Shown: piece by piece, positions 1 to 11,512 of the stretch
Layout of the letters: each line of letters starts with the position of its first letter
Position numbering within the stretch: position 1 is the stretch's first letter
Origin: Lepisosteus oculatus
Taxonomy: Eukaryota > Chordata > Actinopteri > Semionotiformes > Lepisosteidae
Direction of reading: 5' to 3'
Length of the DNA: 64,000 bases
NCBI RefSeq assembly: GCF_040954835.1
Contig: NC_090706.1
Location: 25,615,148-25,679,147 of the forward strand
Notes under the pieces: model-generated
What the model was told of the DNA's origin: nothing
The model's database searches: none
Seen by the model: only the letters and a program-made list of their open reading frames with translations
Position numbers and translations under genes: made by a program

Positions 1-1630
1 GACAATGAAAAATTGCACATAATACTACGGCATCCAAAAATGTCCCTTATGAGGACTATACTAAGTGGATCAGTGTGTCAGCAAACTGTACTGTATATAT
101 TATAGGGGTAAGAGAACTCATGGATATCAAATTAATCAAGACTTGATTTCACTCTCTGTGAGTGACCAAAACAAATAATAATTACAACATGCAAATTAAA
201 AAAAGCAAACCATCCATTTTTTGTTGTAGTAGAGATGCAAAACAATGTTTTCTTATTCAGTATACTATGTAAACAGTATAGTAGAGTATGTAAACATAGA
301 GCACATAGTGCTTATTGTTACATATTGCATTTCATATTGAATATTGCTTATTGCATAATCAAAGTAATTGCCTTAGAAAAGTCTGAACTTGCCTTCACTT
401 AATAATACCACATGGATACATATATTGTGAATACTGTTGGCCCTGTAGACTATCAGCTTCATGCCTGCAGTACATTATACTGGTTTGTCTTATTGTAATC
501 TTGATTTATATTATTTATATGCTGCCTTTGCTATTAATATGTCCTTTTTTAAAAAGTTTAAAAAGTTTTTCTAATATTTTAAATAACCTCAATGGAATAT
601 TATTCAAAATAAGGTACATAAAAATACATCATTAAAATGTAATCTCAACTCACATCACAACTCAAATCACATTTAAAACAAATGAGATCTATTTAACTAA
701 CATCTGTGGAAAGCTGTAGAAAAAACACAATAGAAATTTCTTATTAATACTGAATCATTGAATTTAATAGTGTCTTTGCAGTCCTGTTTTTCTGTCACCT
801 TTTAAAAAAATATTTTTAAATACACATCTGTAGTCCATGTCAAATCACATTTTCTTTATTAAAAATAAATTATTAGAAAATATATTACATATTATATTTT
901 CTTACAAGTACTTGTAAGATTTCAAAACCAGATTCACGATGACGTCTATGAGCTATGTTTGTTATCACTCTCCACGGCATAAAATATTCATCACGTTAAC
1001 GTTTACTACAATACTGTGTTCTCAGCTCCTTGTCTCATAACAATTGCCCTGGACTCATTAGTCCTCTCCTGACTTTTCTTCTTTTCCGAGTATCTGAACA
1101 TCCACACAGCACACACCACTGACCTTTTTTTCCTTCGGCTTGCAGCAACCATGTGTAACGTTCTGGAACCTGTTTGTAAAAACAGCAGTACCTTTACTGC
1201 TGTAGACACGATGGTGTTCCTACAGCACGAGTCAGAAAAGGGACAGTTTTAAAGGGTTGTTCAGTGTCAGCAACTCTGGTCAAAGGGATTAAGCTGTGTG
1301 TGCTGCCTTTGAATCTCTTGCTACAGATGAATTCTGTCTTTGTTTTCTTTGGTATGGTATTGTTCTTTTCTGTCCCAATACCCTCATCCCCCAAACCCTC
1401 CTCCCTCCAACCCCAGTGTTTCTGACCCTGTGGAAAATATTGATAGAGATCATTCAAGGGTAACTACATAAGGGTGAAAACCTATAGTCCATATAGTACA
1501 TATCTGGTATATATAAAGTGTAGACCTACTGAAGTATTTTCACTATCACTCATGAACATTGACTGAAAATCTTTCTTTAGACTGCTGACACCAATACTAG
1601 AAATGCAGCTTGGCAGCAGTGAGCAGTGAT

Positions 1631-1750
1631 TGTAGGGTTAAATCTCCATAGGGCAGCGTTAAATGTCCTTGATTTTCATATACTGTAGATGTTTTCTGTA
1701 TGAGATTTGAAAGGTGATAGCCCTCTTCTATAATTGCGACATTAATTTGC
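1631..1750. repeat. duplicated repeat, copy A
   Basis: About 110 bases here closely match 2798-2915 in the same orientation. Shared runs include TAAATGTCCT, TAGATGTTTTCTGTA and AAAGGTGATAGCCCTCTTC. On the minus strand both copies read as similar peptides (IIEEGYHLS, QKTS, YEN-GHL-LPY), so the source may once have been coding. I do not recognise the family. Confidence 0.7.
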
Positions 1751-2797
1751 TCACACCCAGGGCTTTTTTCTTCTACATTGACTGTGCACCTTTCCAAATG
1801 ACTTTTTCCATCATTAAGATCTTATCTGGGAAGAATGCCTATGAGTCTAGAAATCTAAGATAACTCAAACAGCTAACATATTCGTAAGGTAACAGGCTCG
1901 AACAATGGCAAAGATCAAGCTTTAGAAATGTGACTGAGTTTTAGATCAAGCCTACAGAAGTCCATTAGATGTTCAGTATGCTGCTTTGTGTTTATACAGA
2001 TTAGATTCTTTTCATTATACATCGCTGCTCCTCATAACCAGGCACTAAAGATGCTGTATATGAATTAAGTTTAAATAATGGAACTTAATTGTACTGAACA
2101 GATCATATATACTAGTCATTAATGGTAAAGCTGAAATAAAAAAAGCAAGCTATCGGGAACTAAGAAGTCTGCTTCTCTATGGATAATATTCCAACAAATT
2201 GCACCAAAATATTTGTATAATAACCAGCACAATGAACATTCATCAGAAATCTGGGAGCAACAACACATGGCATATGGGTATACCATGAAATAAAAAGATC
2301 ACATTTTATTTCAATGTGGCAGTTTATTTCAGAATAGGATCTTGAAATTGTTTGTGTAAATATTATGCTGAAGATATATGTTTCCAAAACTGAGACAAAG
2401 ACCATTACAAAGGTATCCAAGGAGCCATCTGAAAATGCTTTCACAACACTGGCTTCAACTTGTGTCAATATTTAGTGGAATGAGACACAGATCACGAAGA
2501 ACGCAACCACATTTTATTCAGGGCTGTATTTTTACCCTACGGGAAGATCATCACGGACATTATTATCCTGATGGAAAAAAAGTTATCAATCATGACTTCT
2601 TAATAACCAATCCATGACTTACTAAGTAACAACATGCCAAATGGGTTTAAGATCTTAACTGGAAATATTTTATTGTCCTGGTCATTCACATTGTGAACAG
2701 ATGAAGATTGATGGCAGATTGGCAAAGGAATCTGTAAATTGTTGTGGAATTGTTCAGTGTGTGTCCAAGAACAGGGCCAGCACAAAGGTTTAACAAA

Positions 2798-2915
2798 ATT
2801 GTTAAATCTCCCCATTTACCTACATACGGCAGCATTAAATGTCCTGCATTTTCATATATAGATGTTTTCTGTACGAGTTTTGAAAGGTGATAGCCCTCTT
2901 CAATAATTGTGAACA
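2798..2915. repeat. duplicated repeat, copy B
   Basis: Second copy of the segment at 1631-1750, about 1.2 kb away in the same orientation. Compared with copy A it carries small insertions (CCATTTACCTACATA in place of CATA) and scattered substitutions. On the minus strand the open frame continues upstream of the match. It lies just beyond the inferred end of the gnpda1 3'UTR, so it could be an unrecognised transposon or an old tandem duplication. Confidence 0.7.
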
Positions 2916-3042
2916 GCATTACTCTTTAGATGAAAAAAAATACTCCTCATGCATGATACTTCAGTGTGTTCTCGAGTGAATTTCCCTAGTTCTCAGTATG
3001 ACTGTAAGCAGATATTACAAGTAAGGCAGAATTCAAACTACA

Positions 3043-3048
3043 TTTATT
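3043..3048 (-). terminator. gnpda1: gnpda1 candidate polyadenylation signal
   Basis: The plus strand reads TTTATT, i.e. AATAAA on the gene strand, about 235 bases after the gnpda1 stop codon. It is the first canonical hexamer after the stop, so the 3'UTR probably ends 10-30 bases beyond it. Other hexamers lie further left (for example near 2340). Confidence 0.5.
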
Positions 3049-3283
3049 CAATCCACAATGGAGTGCAGCACCTCTCTGAAGCACAGCCACATGCCTCTGT
3101 TCTTTTACTCGGCAGTACAAGATGCCTTTGTTCTCCCCTTAAATTTAGATCGGTTTTCCACAGGATTTTGAAAAGTTAAAAAAAAAAGATCACTTTGGCC
3201 ATGTGCCAAACACAGAAAGATGCATGTAGCTGTCCTGTGTTGAAATCAGTTCACAAGGAGATGACAGGCCAGTGTCTCAGGCT

Positions 3284-3384
3284 TCAGTCACTGTATGCTT
3301 TCTCTGTTGGCTGAGCTCCATTGCTCTTCTTCCTTGTTGCATCGGACAGCGGCTCCACCAGCTTGTTGTGAACATGCATCATTC
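3284..3384 (-). CDS. gnpda1: gnpda1 last coding exon
   Basis: Encodes residues 257-289 ([13 protein letters not shown] ... KAYSD) and the TGA stop. The acceptor reads TTTAAG|GA on the gene strand. It falls outside the long open frames because it is short; I placed it by the HNKLV motif and the matching phase. Confidence 0.93.
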
Positions 3385-6300
3385 CTTAAACAACGCAACA
3401 GATTTCAGGGTTAACTCGGTAACAATTTCAAAGGCAAGCAGCAAAACATGCTCCTTATCAAGAGCTCCAGGCACTGCCTAGGGACATATCTTCTAGCCGA
3501 TGTGTGAATCTCTTTGTGTTGAGAGTGCACAATAAGAATTTTTTTAAAGTATTGGAAATTATTCTTCTGATTCTTATTTGAGGCAGATTGAGAAGATTTC
3601 TGGGAAAAAAATCAGATGCCAGGCAATTCATATCAATATTAACACATTGTTTCAATAATACATGTGGAGTAAAAACAGTTATAAAAAAGAAGTACAACTA
3701 TCAGGTTATGAATTAATAGAGCTTTTATAAGGAGTACTTTATGCATCCACACATAATTGAATATAACAATTTTGACATCAGTTGGTCCTGTATGATTTCA
3801 GTGTGACGGCTGCTCAGGAAACTTTTTAGGGACCCTGACTATGATCCTGAAGTTACTGCAGATTTAGAGAAGAAGGAAACTTTACAGATTAGGGCAGCAG
3901 CTCTGTTCCTCGAAGGTCTAGACTGAGGCCTCTTGAAAGCATCAGCACCTTAAGGGCTTTGTAGAGGATGAAGCTAATCTAACACTTGGTTTATTCAAGT
4001 AGTTAAGATAACAGGAAGAATGAAAGCATGCAGACACTACAGCCCTTAAGGACTGGAACTGTGCACCACTCTTTTGGACAGAGTGCACTGTTGAGAGCTT
4101 GGAATTGCACCTTTGAAATACTTGACAGTTTTAACCCGGAGCTCCAGGGTGGCGTCCTCATCACACACAAACACAGTCTGGGGGTGTTGCTGGAAAGCAG
4201 AGACAGTCCACATGTGGTTGACTCCCTCTTCTATGGCCTTGTAGAGTGCAAATGCTTTATGAGCTCCTGTGATGAGGATCATCACCTGAGAAGACAGCGC
4301 AGCCACAGAAACCATTCACATTCATCACGGACAGCTTTCTTACCAGTTCACAAAAAGATCAGAGTTCTCTCATTTTATTAAAACAACGATTGCTTTAATT
4401 CTGTATACACAACTCATGAACCCATTCCGATTTGCTTTAGTCTCTTTCTCCACAATTATTTTTAGTAAAGCGTTTGTTGTCCGACTCGTATCTTGTCACC
4501 TGAGGTATTCCCAATATCCAACAGCCAAGCACATTCACTAATTTAAATTGAAATATACTGATGGAAAAAAGAAACGCAACATTTTATGGAATGTAAATAC
4601 TATAGTTATAGCTTATGTACTTTCACAAAAAGTTGTCAATTTGTTTTAAGCCCTCTGACCAGCAATATAGCTTTTGCAATGAGGCATCACAACTTGCCAA
4701 TCACACGAAAGCTCGTTAGGTGTATTTTTACTCAACTCAGGTGGAACAATGCCTGATCAGGTCACCTTTAAAAAAGGCCTTAATTCAAAGCTAAGGTCAC
4801 TGCAGGAAAAAGGCCACACTTAGTCAGGTTTCTGTGCATTCCATAATGCCTCGAATGTCACCAGAAGCAAGGGAGAGGGCCATTGGCATACTGCAGGCAT
4901 GTGCCAGCATTGCCAGACACTAAGCCACTCTACTGTGTCCCGAATGCAGAGAAGGTTTAAGCAGACCAGCAGGACAGATGACTGTCCAAGATCTGGTCGC
5001 CCACAAGTGACCACACCAGAGCAGGACTGCCACATCAGACTGGTCCATCTGAGAGATCGTTTCAGATCTGCCAATCTTACTGCTGCTGAAACTGCCGGCA
5101 GACACAATTCCTGCATCAGTGACAGGACAGTGAGGCTCCATGCTGCTGGCCTTAGAGCAAGGCGACCTGTCAGAGGCCCTCTGCTCACACCTCCTAGACA
5201 TCACACCCAACTGGCTTGGGCCAGACAGAGGCTGCGATCGACTCATCAGCAGTGGCATCAGGTCCTCTTCACCTGTTCTTCTGCCTGTACCATGCAGACG
5301 AGAGGGCAAGAGTGTAGAAGAGGAGGTGTTGCGTTTCTTTTTTCTCATCAGTTTTTAAAATGTCTTTAGTGAGGTCATGAAGCCAGCCTTTAATAAGATG
5401 GTACAGAGATAAATTGGGACTGGAATAAGAATAACTGATAAATAAAGTATATACTGTATACCATACAACAAAATAAACAGATAGACAGAGAGACAGACAA
5501 AATAGGATCAGGGAAGAGTAGGCACATAGCTTAACAAAGAATTGACCATGTAAATGGAACGTTAGAGAAACCAGCTTTATGTAAGAGACTGGTGCCTTAT
5601 AATTGTGGAAATGGTTATTTCCTATTTGTGGTCTTCACTAGGCTGAAATAAATCTCTCACTTGTATTCTGATTCATCATTTGGAATGGGGAAAATGTTCC
5701 CATTTTATCAGCATCCATTATAGTGGTACTTTAGTCCTGAGTAGAGTTGTTTTATATGATAAAACACAGCTTCTGTGTTTTCCTATATGGTATTTGTACC
5801 TCAGTTATAGGATGAGTTCTATTTTTAGAAAGTTGGGCTCTGGAAGTTCCAGTTCCAGACAAAATAGTCATACAGTAGATGTTATGTGCTGGTGTTTGTA
5901 CATTGCTGCAAATAAATATATGTTTGTCTTTTAGATTTGCTACCTGACTTATTATCACTTTATTATTAAAGAACAAAGAAACACATGACTGTAAGTGTTT
6001 CACTCAGTTTTTTCCAGAAAACACATTTATAATTTCCTTGCAAAGTAAGCTTATGTCAGGCCCAGATATGGTTTTGATTTTCTTATTTATAATCTTGACC
6101 TCCTTTATTCAATTATTCACACTCCATGTTTTTTTTACAGTATGTTTTATGATCAGTCAATTAAAACACATTGGTCTCCTTTTTCTGTGGGACATAAAAT
6201 ACAAAATATTCCAAGACCATGGAAATCATTTTCTACACAGATAAAAAAACAGGCTGAGCAATCAAGAAAGTAAGATGCAGATATTAAAATTCAAAGATAA

Positions 6301-9003
6301 GGCAAAATCAAATTTAAAGGTAAGTCGAAGAAGAGCTCATTCATTAAATATGTCCTTTCAGAGTGCTAAAGGAGTTCTGTATCATGGAGTGATCTGGCAC
6401 TGTGTTATTTACTAACTCTGATTAAGGGAATGGTTGAGCATTATCATTAATGACTGTATCCATCCCCCAGGCTGAAACAATATCTCTACCTGCTTCTGTT
6501 CACTGAAGTGAGAAAACATCCCCTTTCCATTGCACTTAACTCAGAGAACGCACAAGATATCTTTACATCTCCCAGCTGGGCACTAGCTATGATAATAAAA
6601 TACTTCATCTCCATATATCAATTCCAAAATGCAAGTATACGGATGCAATATTTAGTTAAAAGACAGGTGTTATACATCCATGCCTACCTCTCTGGCATCC
6701 ATGACTGTTCCCACCCCCACGGTTAGTGCCATAGTGGGCACTTTGGACAGGTCCCCATCAAAGAAGCGGGCATTAGCCAGTATAGTATCCAGGGCTAATG
6801 TTTTTACACGGGTTCGAGACACCAGACTGGAGCCTGGCTCATTGAAGGCAATGTGCCCATCAGGTCCAATACCTGCAGAGAAAAAGAGTACACTTCTGCA
6901 TCTGTTTTAGAGCCAAAGGCTTAAAAAATGTTCCTCCTGGCTCTCTTTCCTCACTTTTATTAAACCAAGTCAAATCACTTCAAAACTTGTTAATCAATGC
7001 CTTTATGTTTGCATTATCTTGGGTTAAAAAGCTGAACACAACTCACCATAAATGATTCAATCAGTTGAGTACTACTATTACTCTATATGGCTACATACTG
7101 TACATATCATGTATGAGGAGTATTTTTTGCTGTAGTAGCAATTGTAAGAGTTAATTAACTCAGCCACATTACCTCCCACAAAAAGCTCTATTCCTCCCGC
7201 AGCTTTAATTTTGTCCTCAAAAGCATCACATTCAGTCTGCAGGTCTGGTGCATTTCCATTTAAGATATGTGCATTTTCTGCTTGGATGTCAATATGCTTG
7301 AAGAAATTATTCCACATAAAAGAATGATAGCTCTCTGGGTGATCTCTAGGGAGGCCTAATTATGTTGCATAGGGAAAAAAAAGATAAGGATAAGCATGGA
7401 ACACAATGATGCTTTGAGTTCACAAATGATTTTTTTACACAATATGTAAATCTGGTTTTACAATTTGCTTGCCACTCGCCAGCCTATAATTAAACGCATT
7501 AACACACTTAAATAGTGGCATTGTCTGAATGGAAATATGTTCTCAAGCTTCTGTTGTACATCCTTTTAAATTTGTTTTAGCAAATGTTTTGACTTGATAA
7601 CTTCATCACATCACTTTCTTTTTCAATAACTGCTCGTCCAATTCAGGATCACAGCAGCCTGGAGTCTAGCGCAGGAAGCACTGAGTGAAAGGTACCCTCT
7701 GAAGGGTGTGCCAGTCCATCGCAGGACACACACAGACACTGCCCCAGACACACACACTCACAAAAGGGCCAGTCTTCCCACTACGTCTTTGGACTGTGGG
7801 AGGAAACCAGAGCGCCCGGAGCAAACCCATGTGAACACAGGGAGAACATACAAACTCCACGCAGATACACCACGTTAATTGAAACCAAGGCCCCAGTGAT
7901 ATGAGGCAGCAACACTAACCACTGTATTAACCAGCCACTCTCCATTCTAATACAATATTTGTAAAATCAAGAAGAGACAAAAATGCTGGATGGGGCTCTT
8001 TTAAAGCTTATTTTACAGCTTGTTGGTAGAATTAAACAAAATGTCAATACTGATGATTTTCCTCAAAAACTTCCACTTTGTGAAATAATGCCACTTTGAA
8101 ATTACATTTGTCTAAATCAGTGACTTTTAACCTGGGGTGAGAGACATATCAGACATATTTGGACTTTAAATTAAGATTTTACTCCATTACTGAAACATAT
8201 CAGTAAATACAGATTAAATCTTTTTTTTTTTAAAACAAGGCATCTACTAAAGGGCTTACAAAGCACAAGCCTTAGATTTCATGAGGAGTAAGAGGGCAAC
8301 TTACCAACATACTCATCCATGTTAAAGGTTTTAACATATTTGAAGGAGAGCTCTCCACTCCTGTAGTACTCAATCAGTTTCTTATAACATCCCAGAGGAG
8401 TACTGCCTAAGAGACAAAAAGTGTACTGTAAACCATGTTAAGTGAACTAGTGCTTTAAGAATATAGTCCACATCTTCAAAAAACATTTATAATTAAATAC
8501 AAAGGACTGTACATTGTCATGGTAGAAAACTAGATAAGAATATAACTGATATAAGAAAGATGAGTTCACAATCTGCAAAGGATTAAAGTGAATTTTTGAA
8601 ACAATCCTCTAATTTCACCTGGAGCACTGCATACATTTTTAATTAAAAACGGTATCCGTTTTAATCTTTGTTATTCTCTGATGGTGTTAAGCAGTATTTG
8701 GTGTTTTAAGGTAAGAACTAGGTCCACGTTTTATGCAGTACTATACAGTATATTTCTTAAATAGTTAATATTTTCTGCAGTGGAAAAAGCCTTCTTGAGA
8801 TTATGACAGTGTTTTTTTAAGAGCTACACGCCTGGCTGACGGTGAAGTCACAAACAAATTTACTTTGTTAAATTCTTACCAGTGGGAAGTCCCATTGTGA
8901 AGTACCTATCAGGTCCTGCGTTGAACTGAAGAATTCTGTTCCTTATGTATTTGGCCGCCCATTCACTCGCCTGATCGTAATCGTCAAGAATGATCAACTT
9001 CAT
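3284..9003 (-). CDS. gnpda1: glucosamine-6-phosphate deaminase 1, complete
   Basis: Converts glucosamine-6-phosphate to fructose-6-phosphate and ammonia in the cytosol, linking the hexosamine and glycolytic pathways. Six coding exons (8880-9003, 8305-8406, 7173-7355, 6688-6872, 4111-4285, 3284-3384) join in phase to 870 nt, 289 aa, the usual GNPDA1 length. The protein starts [20 protein letters not shown]. The residues catalytic in the NagB/GNPDA family are all present: Asp72, Asp141, His143, Glu148 ([16 protein letters not shown]). The C-terminus ends KAYSD, like GNPDA1 and unlike GNPDA2. A non-coding first exon probably lies near 9535-9640. An internally deleted Tc1 transposon sits in the last-but-one intron and a SINE in another. 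All splice sites are GT-AG; the donor after the fifth coding exon (AAAG|GTGCAA) is weak. Confidence 0.97.
4111..4285 (-). CDS. gnpda1: gnpda1 fifth coding exon
   Basis: Residues 199-257, from [20 protein letters not shown] to VKTVKYFKG. The acceptor is TTCTCAG|GTG and the donor AAAG|GTGCAA. This segment is nearly identical to mammalian GNPDA1. Confidence 0.96.
4557..5352 (+). mobile_element. internally deleted Tc1/mariner element
   Basis: Imperfect terminal inverted repeats of about 24-25 bases (4557-4580 ACTGATGGAAAAAAGAAACG..., and its complement 5328-5352) bound a 0.8-kb element. Full-length Tc1 elements are about 1.3-1.6 kb. The interior carries the 5' half of a Tc1 transposase and jumps from the first catalytic motif straight to the right end. 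The target TA duplication is not clean. It lies in gnpda1 intron sequence and is inferred to be non-autonomous. Confidence 0.85.
4846..5325 (+). pseudogene. Tc1 transposase remnant, 5' half
   Basis: Starts [20 protein letters not shown], the helix-turn-helix N-terminus of a Tc1-family transposase, with a stop soon after. A shifted frame continues with [31 protein letters not shown] and VLFT. The sequence after the first acidic catalytic motif is missing, so the DDE domain is lost. Several frameshifts and stops mark it as dead. Confidence 0.85.
5358..6687. other. gnpda1 intron remainder
   Basis: About 1.3 kb of AT-rich intron between the Tc1 element and the fourth coding exon. I see no further gene or recognisable repeat. 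Confidence 0.6.
6688..6872 (-). CDS. gnpda1: gnpda1 fourth coding exon
   Basis: Residues 137-198. It contains [16 protein letters not shown] with catalytic Asp141, His143 and Glu148, then [20 protein letters not shown] and the segment [16 protein letters not shown]. Acceptor CTGCAG|GT, donor AGAG|GTAGGC. Confidence 0.96.
7173..7355 (-). CDS. gnpda1: gnpda1 third coding exon
   Basis: Residues 76-137: [19 protein letters not shown] through [11 protein letters not shown]. Acceptor AATTAG|GC, donor GGGAG|GTAATG. The split Gly codons at both ends rejoin correctly with neighbouring exons. Confidence 0.96.
7630..7935 (-). mobile_element. tRNA-derived SINE in gnpda1 intron
   Basis: Reads on the minus strand from a tRNA-like head (gene-strand TGGTTAGTGTTGCTGCC) through the core TTTCCTCCCACAGTCC and GTCCTGCGATGGACTGGCAC. 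Related copies in this window are at 19.2, 36.8, 52.0 and 54.6 kb, with a truncated one at 25.3 kb. The head is diverged. Confidence 0.8.
8305..8406 (-). CDS. gnpda1: gnpda1 second coding exon
   Basis: Residues 42-76, [20 protein letters not shown] ... NMDEYVG, including catalytic Asp72. Acceptor TCTTAG|GC, donor GTTG|GTAAGT-like (GTAAGTTGCC). It is too short to stand out as an open frame. Confidence 0.95.
8880..9003 (-). CDS. gnpda1: gnpda1 first coding exon
   Basis: Residues 1-42. The start codon at 9001-9003 is fixed by the family N-terminus MKLIIL. The exon begins at about 9014 after TTTCGTCTCAG, leaving an 11-base 5'UTR piece here. Donor ACTG|GTAAGA. Confidence 0.96.
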
Positions 9004-9534
9004 TTTATGAAGAGCTGAGACGAAAAATAATGGAAAACAAATGTAATGGAACTGTAGGGGAATCTGCAAATCGGGGACTTTAAGAGAAGGAATTGGAAGT
9101 ATAACTCTTCGGTAGACGCCCCTATATCAGACCTTTGTACTCATTATAATCATCGCAGAGTAATTACAAATAAAACCTTTCCCCCCCCCCCAGCAAAATA
9201 CCGCTAGGGGCAAAGTTAAAACAAGTCTGAACAGAGATCGAGCTTGTTAAATATTTCATAGGGTCACAGATAGGTAGTTATAAGATCTGGAGCTACTAGA
9301 TTCCTGAGTTGACAGTGTTAAAATTACCCACAAAACAGCAAATGAGATTTGCAAACCTGTCGCAAAAAGTGAACACGTCTGTGTTGACACTTTGATCGGA
9401 CGCAGATACAACAATTTAAAAATTAAGTATAAGAAAGCATTTTTAACCCGACAGTCTTATTTCAGACAACAAGAGTTACGATAGATTATTAAAGTCTTAT
9501 TTTTCATTTTTTTCATTTTTTAAAGTAATCATAC

Positions 9535-9640
9535 CCGCGAAGAAATCGCTCGTTTGATTCTTTGTTTCGGCTGCTCCGCAGTCTTGCAAAACAGGAACAG
9601 CAGCTCTCAGGAATTGCAGGCAGTCATATGACTTTAAATT
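9535..9640 (-). other. gnpda1: gnpda1 probable non-coding first exon
   Basis: A donor on the gene strand (TTCGCGG|GTATGA) closes a segment that would splice to the acceptor at 9014. The upstream end is not visible in sequence and is set loosely. No coding capacity is claimed. Confidence 0.4.
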
Positions 9641-10600
9641 AAACACAAGCATCTGGAGTAAAAACCACAAACCAGCAAGTTATATCCAGAATATTTTAAA
9701 CCTTAATCGTTTCAGCGTTAGATGTCTTGGATTTTCAATATCTGAAACGATTTTGTCACCCTAGTCGCCTGATTTGTTACGTTAGTTCAGATTTATCCAC
9801 GATTAATCGGTAATTGTTGAACAGATAGGAGAAAAGGATAGACCTAACGCAGACATACAGTTCAATGGCATTAGCAAATCTAAAAAAATACCGCAATGTA
9901 AATAATAAAATATTTTTCACAGCTTCTTCACTTAATTAAATGTTTTTCATGTTCTAGTTTAGTAAAACGTATTGTTTCCACATTCATCTGTTAAATTATT
10001 TCGATTACTACTTGTGATCCGGTGGGTTTTTTCATAATTTTAATGTATTTTGTAATATGTACCCCTGACGATGTTTTTGTCTTAAAATGTTATAAGTACT
10101 CGTTTGTATTGTATTCTTTGTTGCTGTTAATGCTTAAATAAAAAAAACTTGTGATCTGGTGTAAAGCCCGGAAGACACACTTACATGGTCTCTATATTCT
10201 GTGTTTTAAACACCATCATCTGTGGTGTTTAAAACTGAGACGTGTCTTATATTATTCTGAATTGCCAACAAACTATCTTTCATATTAACCAAATTCCACG
10301 GGCTAAGTTAGGTCATTTTTGTTCTTTTCATATTGTTAAGTTTCTGCATCTAAAAAATACTGCATGATGCAATCCAGTCTTCAATATCACTGTAACGAAC
10401 CACTCATAATAAAAGGTATTAAAGCATTTGGTACATATGGTATGGTTAAAATAAAATGTTAAATTCTGAAATTAAACCTTTAGCGAGTAAAGTATTGCAA
10501 TAATATACTGTATAATATATAAAAGACCTTCCTCCATGTCTGCCGAAAGAAATTACAAAAAGAAAAAGAAAGAGGGAAAGAAAAAAACTGCTTTTTCAAG
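9641..10600. other. intergenic, gnpda1 to rnf14
   Basis: About 1 kb of AT-rich DNA between the gnpda1 promoter and the rnf14 3' end. It holds one perfect 13-bp hairpin (10203-10235) and no gene that I can see. Confidence 0.6.
10203..10235. repeat. perfect 13-bp inverted repeat
   Basis: GTTTTAAACACCA, a 7-base loop (TCATCTG), then its exact complement TGGTGTTTAAAAC. Function unknown. Confidence 0.9.
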
Positions 10601-10614
10601 TTTTAACCAAAAGC

Positions 10615-10620
10615 TTTATT
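10615..10620 (-). terminator. rnf14: rnf14 candidate polyadenylation signal
   Basis: AATAAA on the gene strand (plus-strand TTTATT), about 830 bases after the rnf14 stop, followed by an A/G-rich stretch. The interval 10.6-11.45 kb is therefore read as 3'UTR. Confidence 0.45.
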
Positions 10621-11451
10621 TACATGTTACCATTAGTCTAAAGAAACTGTACATTACTGTCAGCTATCTGATGAAGTGACCTTTGAAAACCATTAAGAAC
10701 TATTGTAAAGCACACATCACAAAATAATATCCATCCCACTCTTCTGTTCTTCTTTTGCATAACCACTTCATGGTGGAATACATAAGGTACTCAAACTTAT
10801 AACAGTTTCAACGATTTATCAATAAAACTTATGAGCAGGTATCGTTCATTACTGACTGTGCCTCTATCATACAGCCCATATCTTGTCCCCATGATTTTTT
10901 ATTCCTTGCACCCCAAAAACTGAACTCAAAGATCTACTGGTGATAATGAGCTCCAACCCAGAGTAAAATGGTAATTAAGCAGCAGTAAAAAAGCCTTCTG
11001 CCAGGACAGCATCAAGAAACTGGTACTACTGTTAGCTACTGGAATGCCACACATAGGGACTGTGGACAAGGGGTGATTGTCCCTTTTTACTGGATCTTAT
11101 GAAGGTGCAGGACAAAGGAGTGCACAGGTAAAGGACAGAACCTACAGTTTGGTGTCTCCCAAACTAAGATGCTGGACTTTGTTTCTGTTTTTAGTGTTTT
11201 GTGCAAAGAAATACTGTGATAAAGATGCTCAGTGTACATATCCCAAAAAACTAATGGCTCATATCGATTTTTAATGAATATAGTCTCAGCACAAAACTGA
11301 AAGTGCTCACTAATATAAGCTTGCATTGTGATAATAACGACATTCTTCTTCAGGGGAAAACCCTCTAGCTCAGACTAGATTTCTGAAATAAGGTGCAGTG
11401 TACAGCAGCTCCTTAGTAACGGGCCATGTGTCCCATCCACACTTTCCGCTG

Positions 11452-11512
11452 TTAGTCCTCTTCATCACTCCAGAATTCCTCATCGTCATCAATATCCACT
11501 CCTTGGAACAGC
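11452..11512 (-). CDS. rnf14: rnf14 last coding exon
   Basis: Twenty residues, LFQGVDIDDDEEFWSDEED after a split Gln codon, then TAA. Acceptor TTTTCTAG|G. It matches the acidic C-terminus of RNF14 (human ends DDDIWEDEVED). Confidence 0.92.

Larger units (their letters stand above)
1..3030. other. left intergenic region, no gene seen
   Basis: AT-rich DNA downstream of gnpda1. The open frames are short, lack recognisable domains and have no splice context that I could extend. The only structure I see is a pair of similar segments near 1.63-1.75 and 2.80-2.92 kb (separate entries) and a short stretch near 2565-2620 resembling the 3' half of the 5S-SINE family found at 33.2 kb. Confidence 0.6.

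Noticed and set aside
1006-1209. 67-codon minus-strand frame at the left edge, considered as a terminal exon of a further gene
   Set aside because: Does not resemble the NDFIP1 or PCDH12 proteins expected next to gnpda1 and has no convincing acceptor.
4820-5348. 122- and 142-codon minus-strand frames at the left transposon
   Set aside because: Shadows of the Tc1 transposase remnant, which is on the plus strand.
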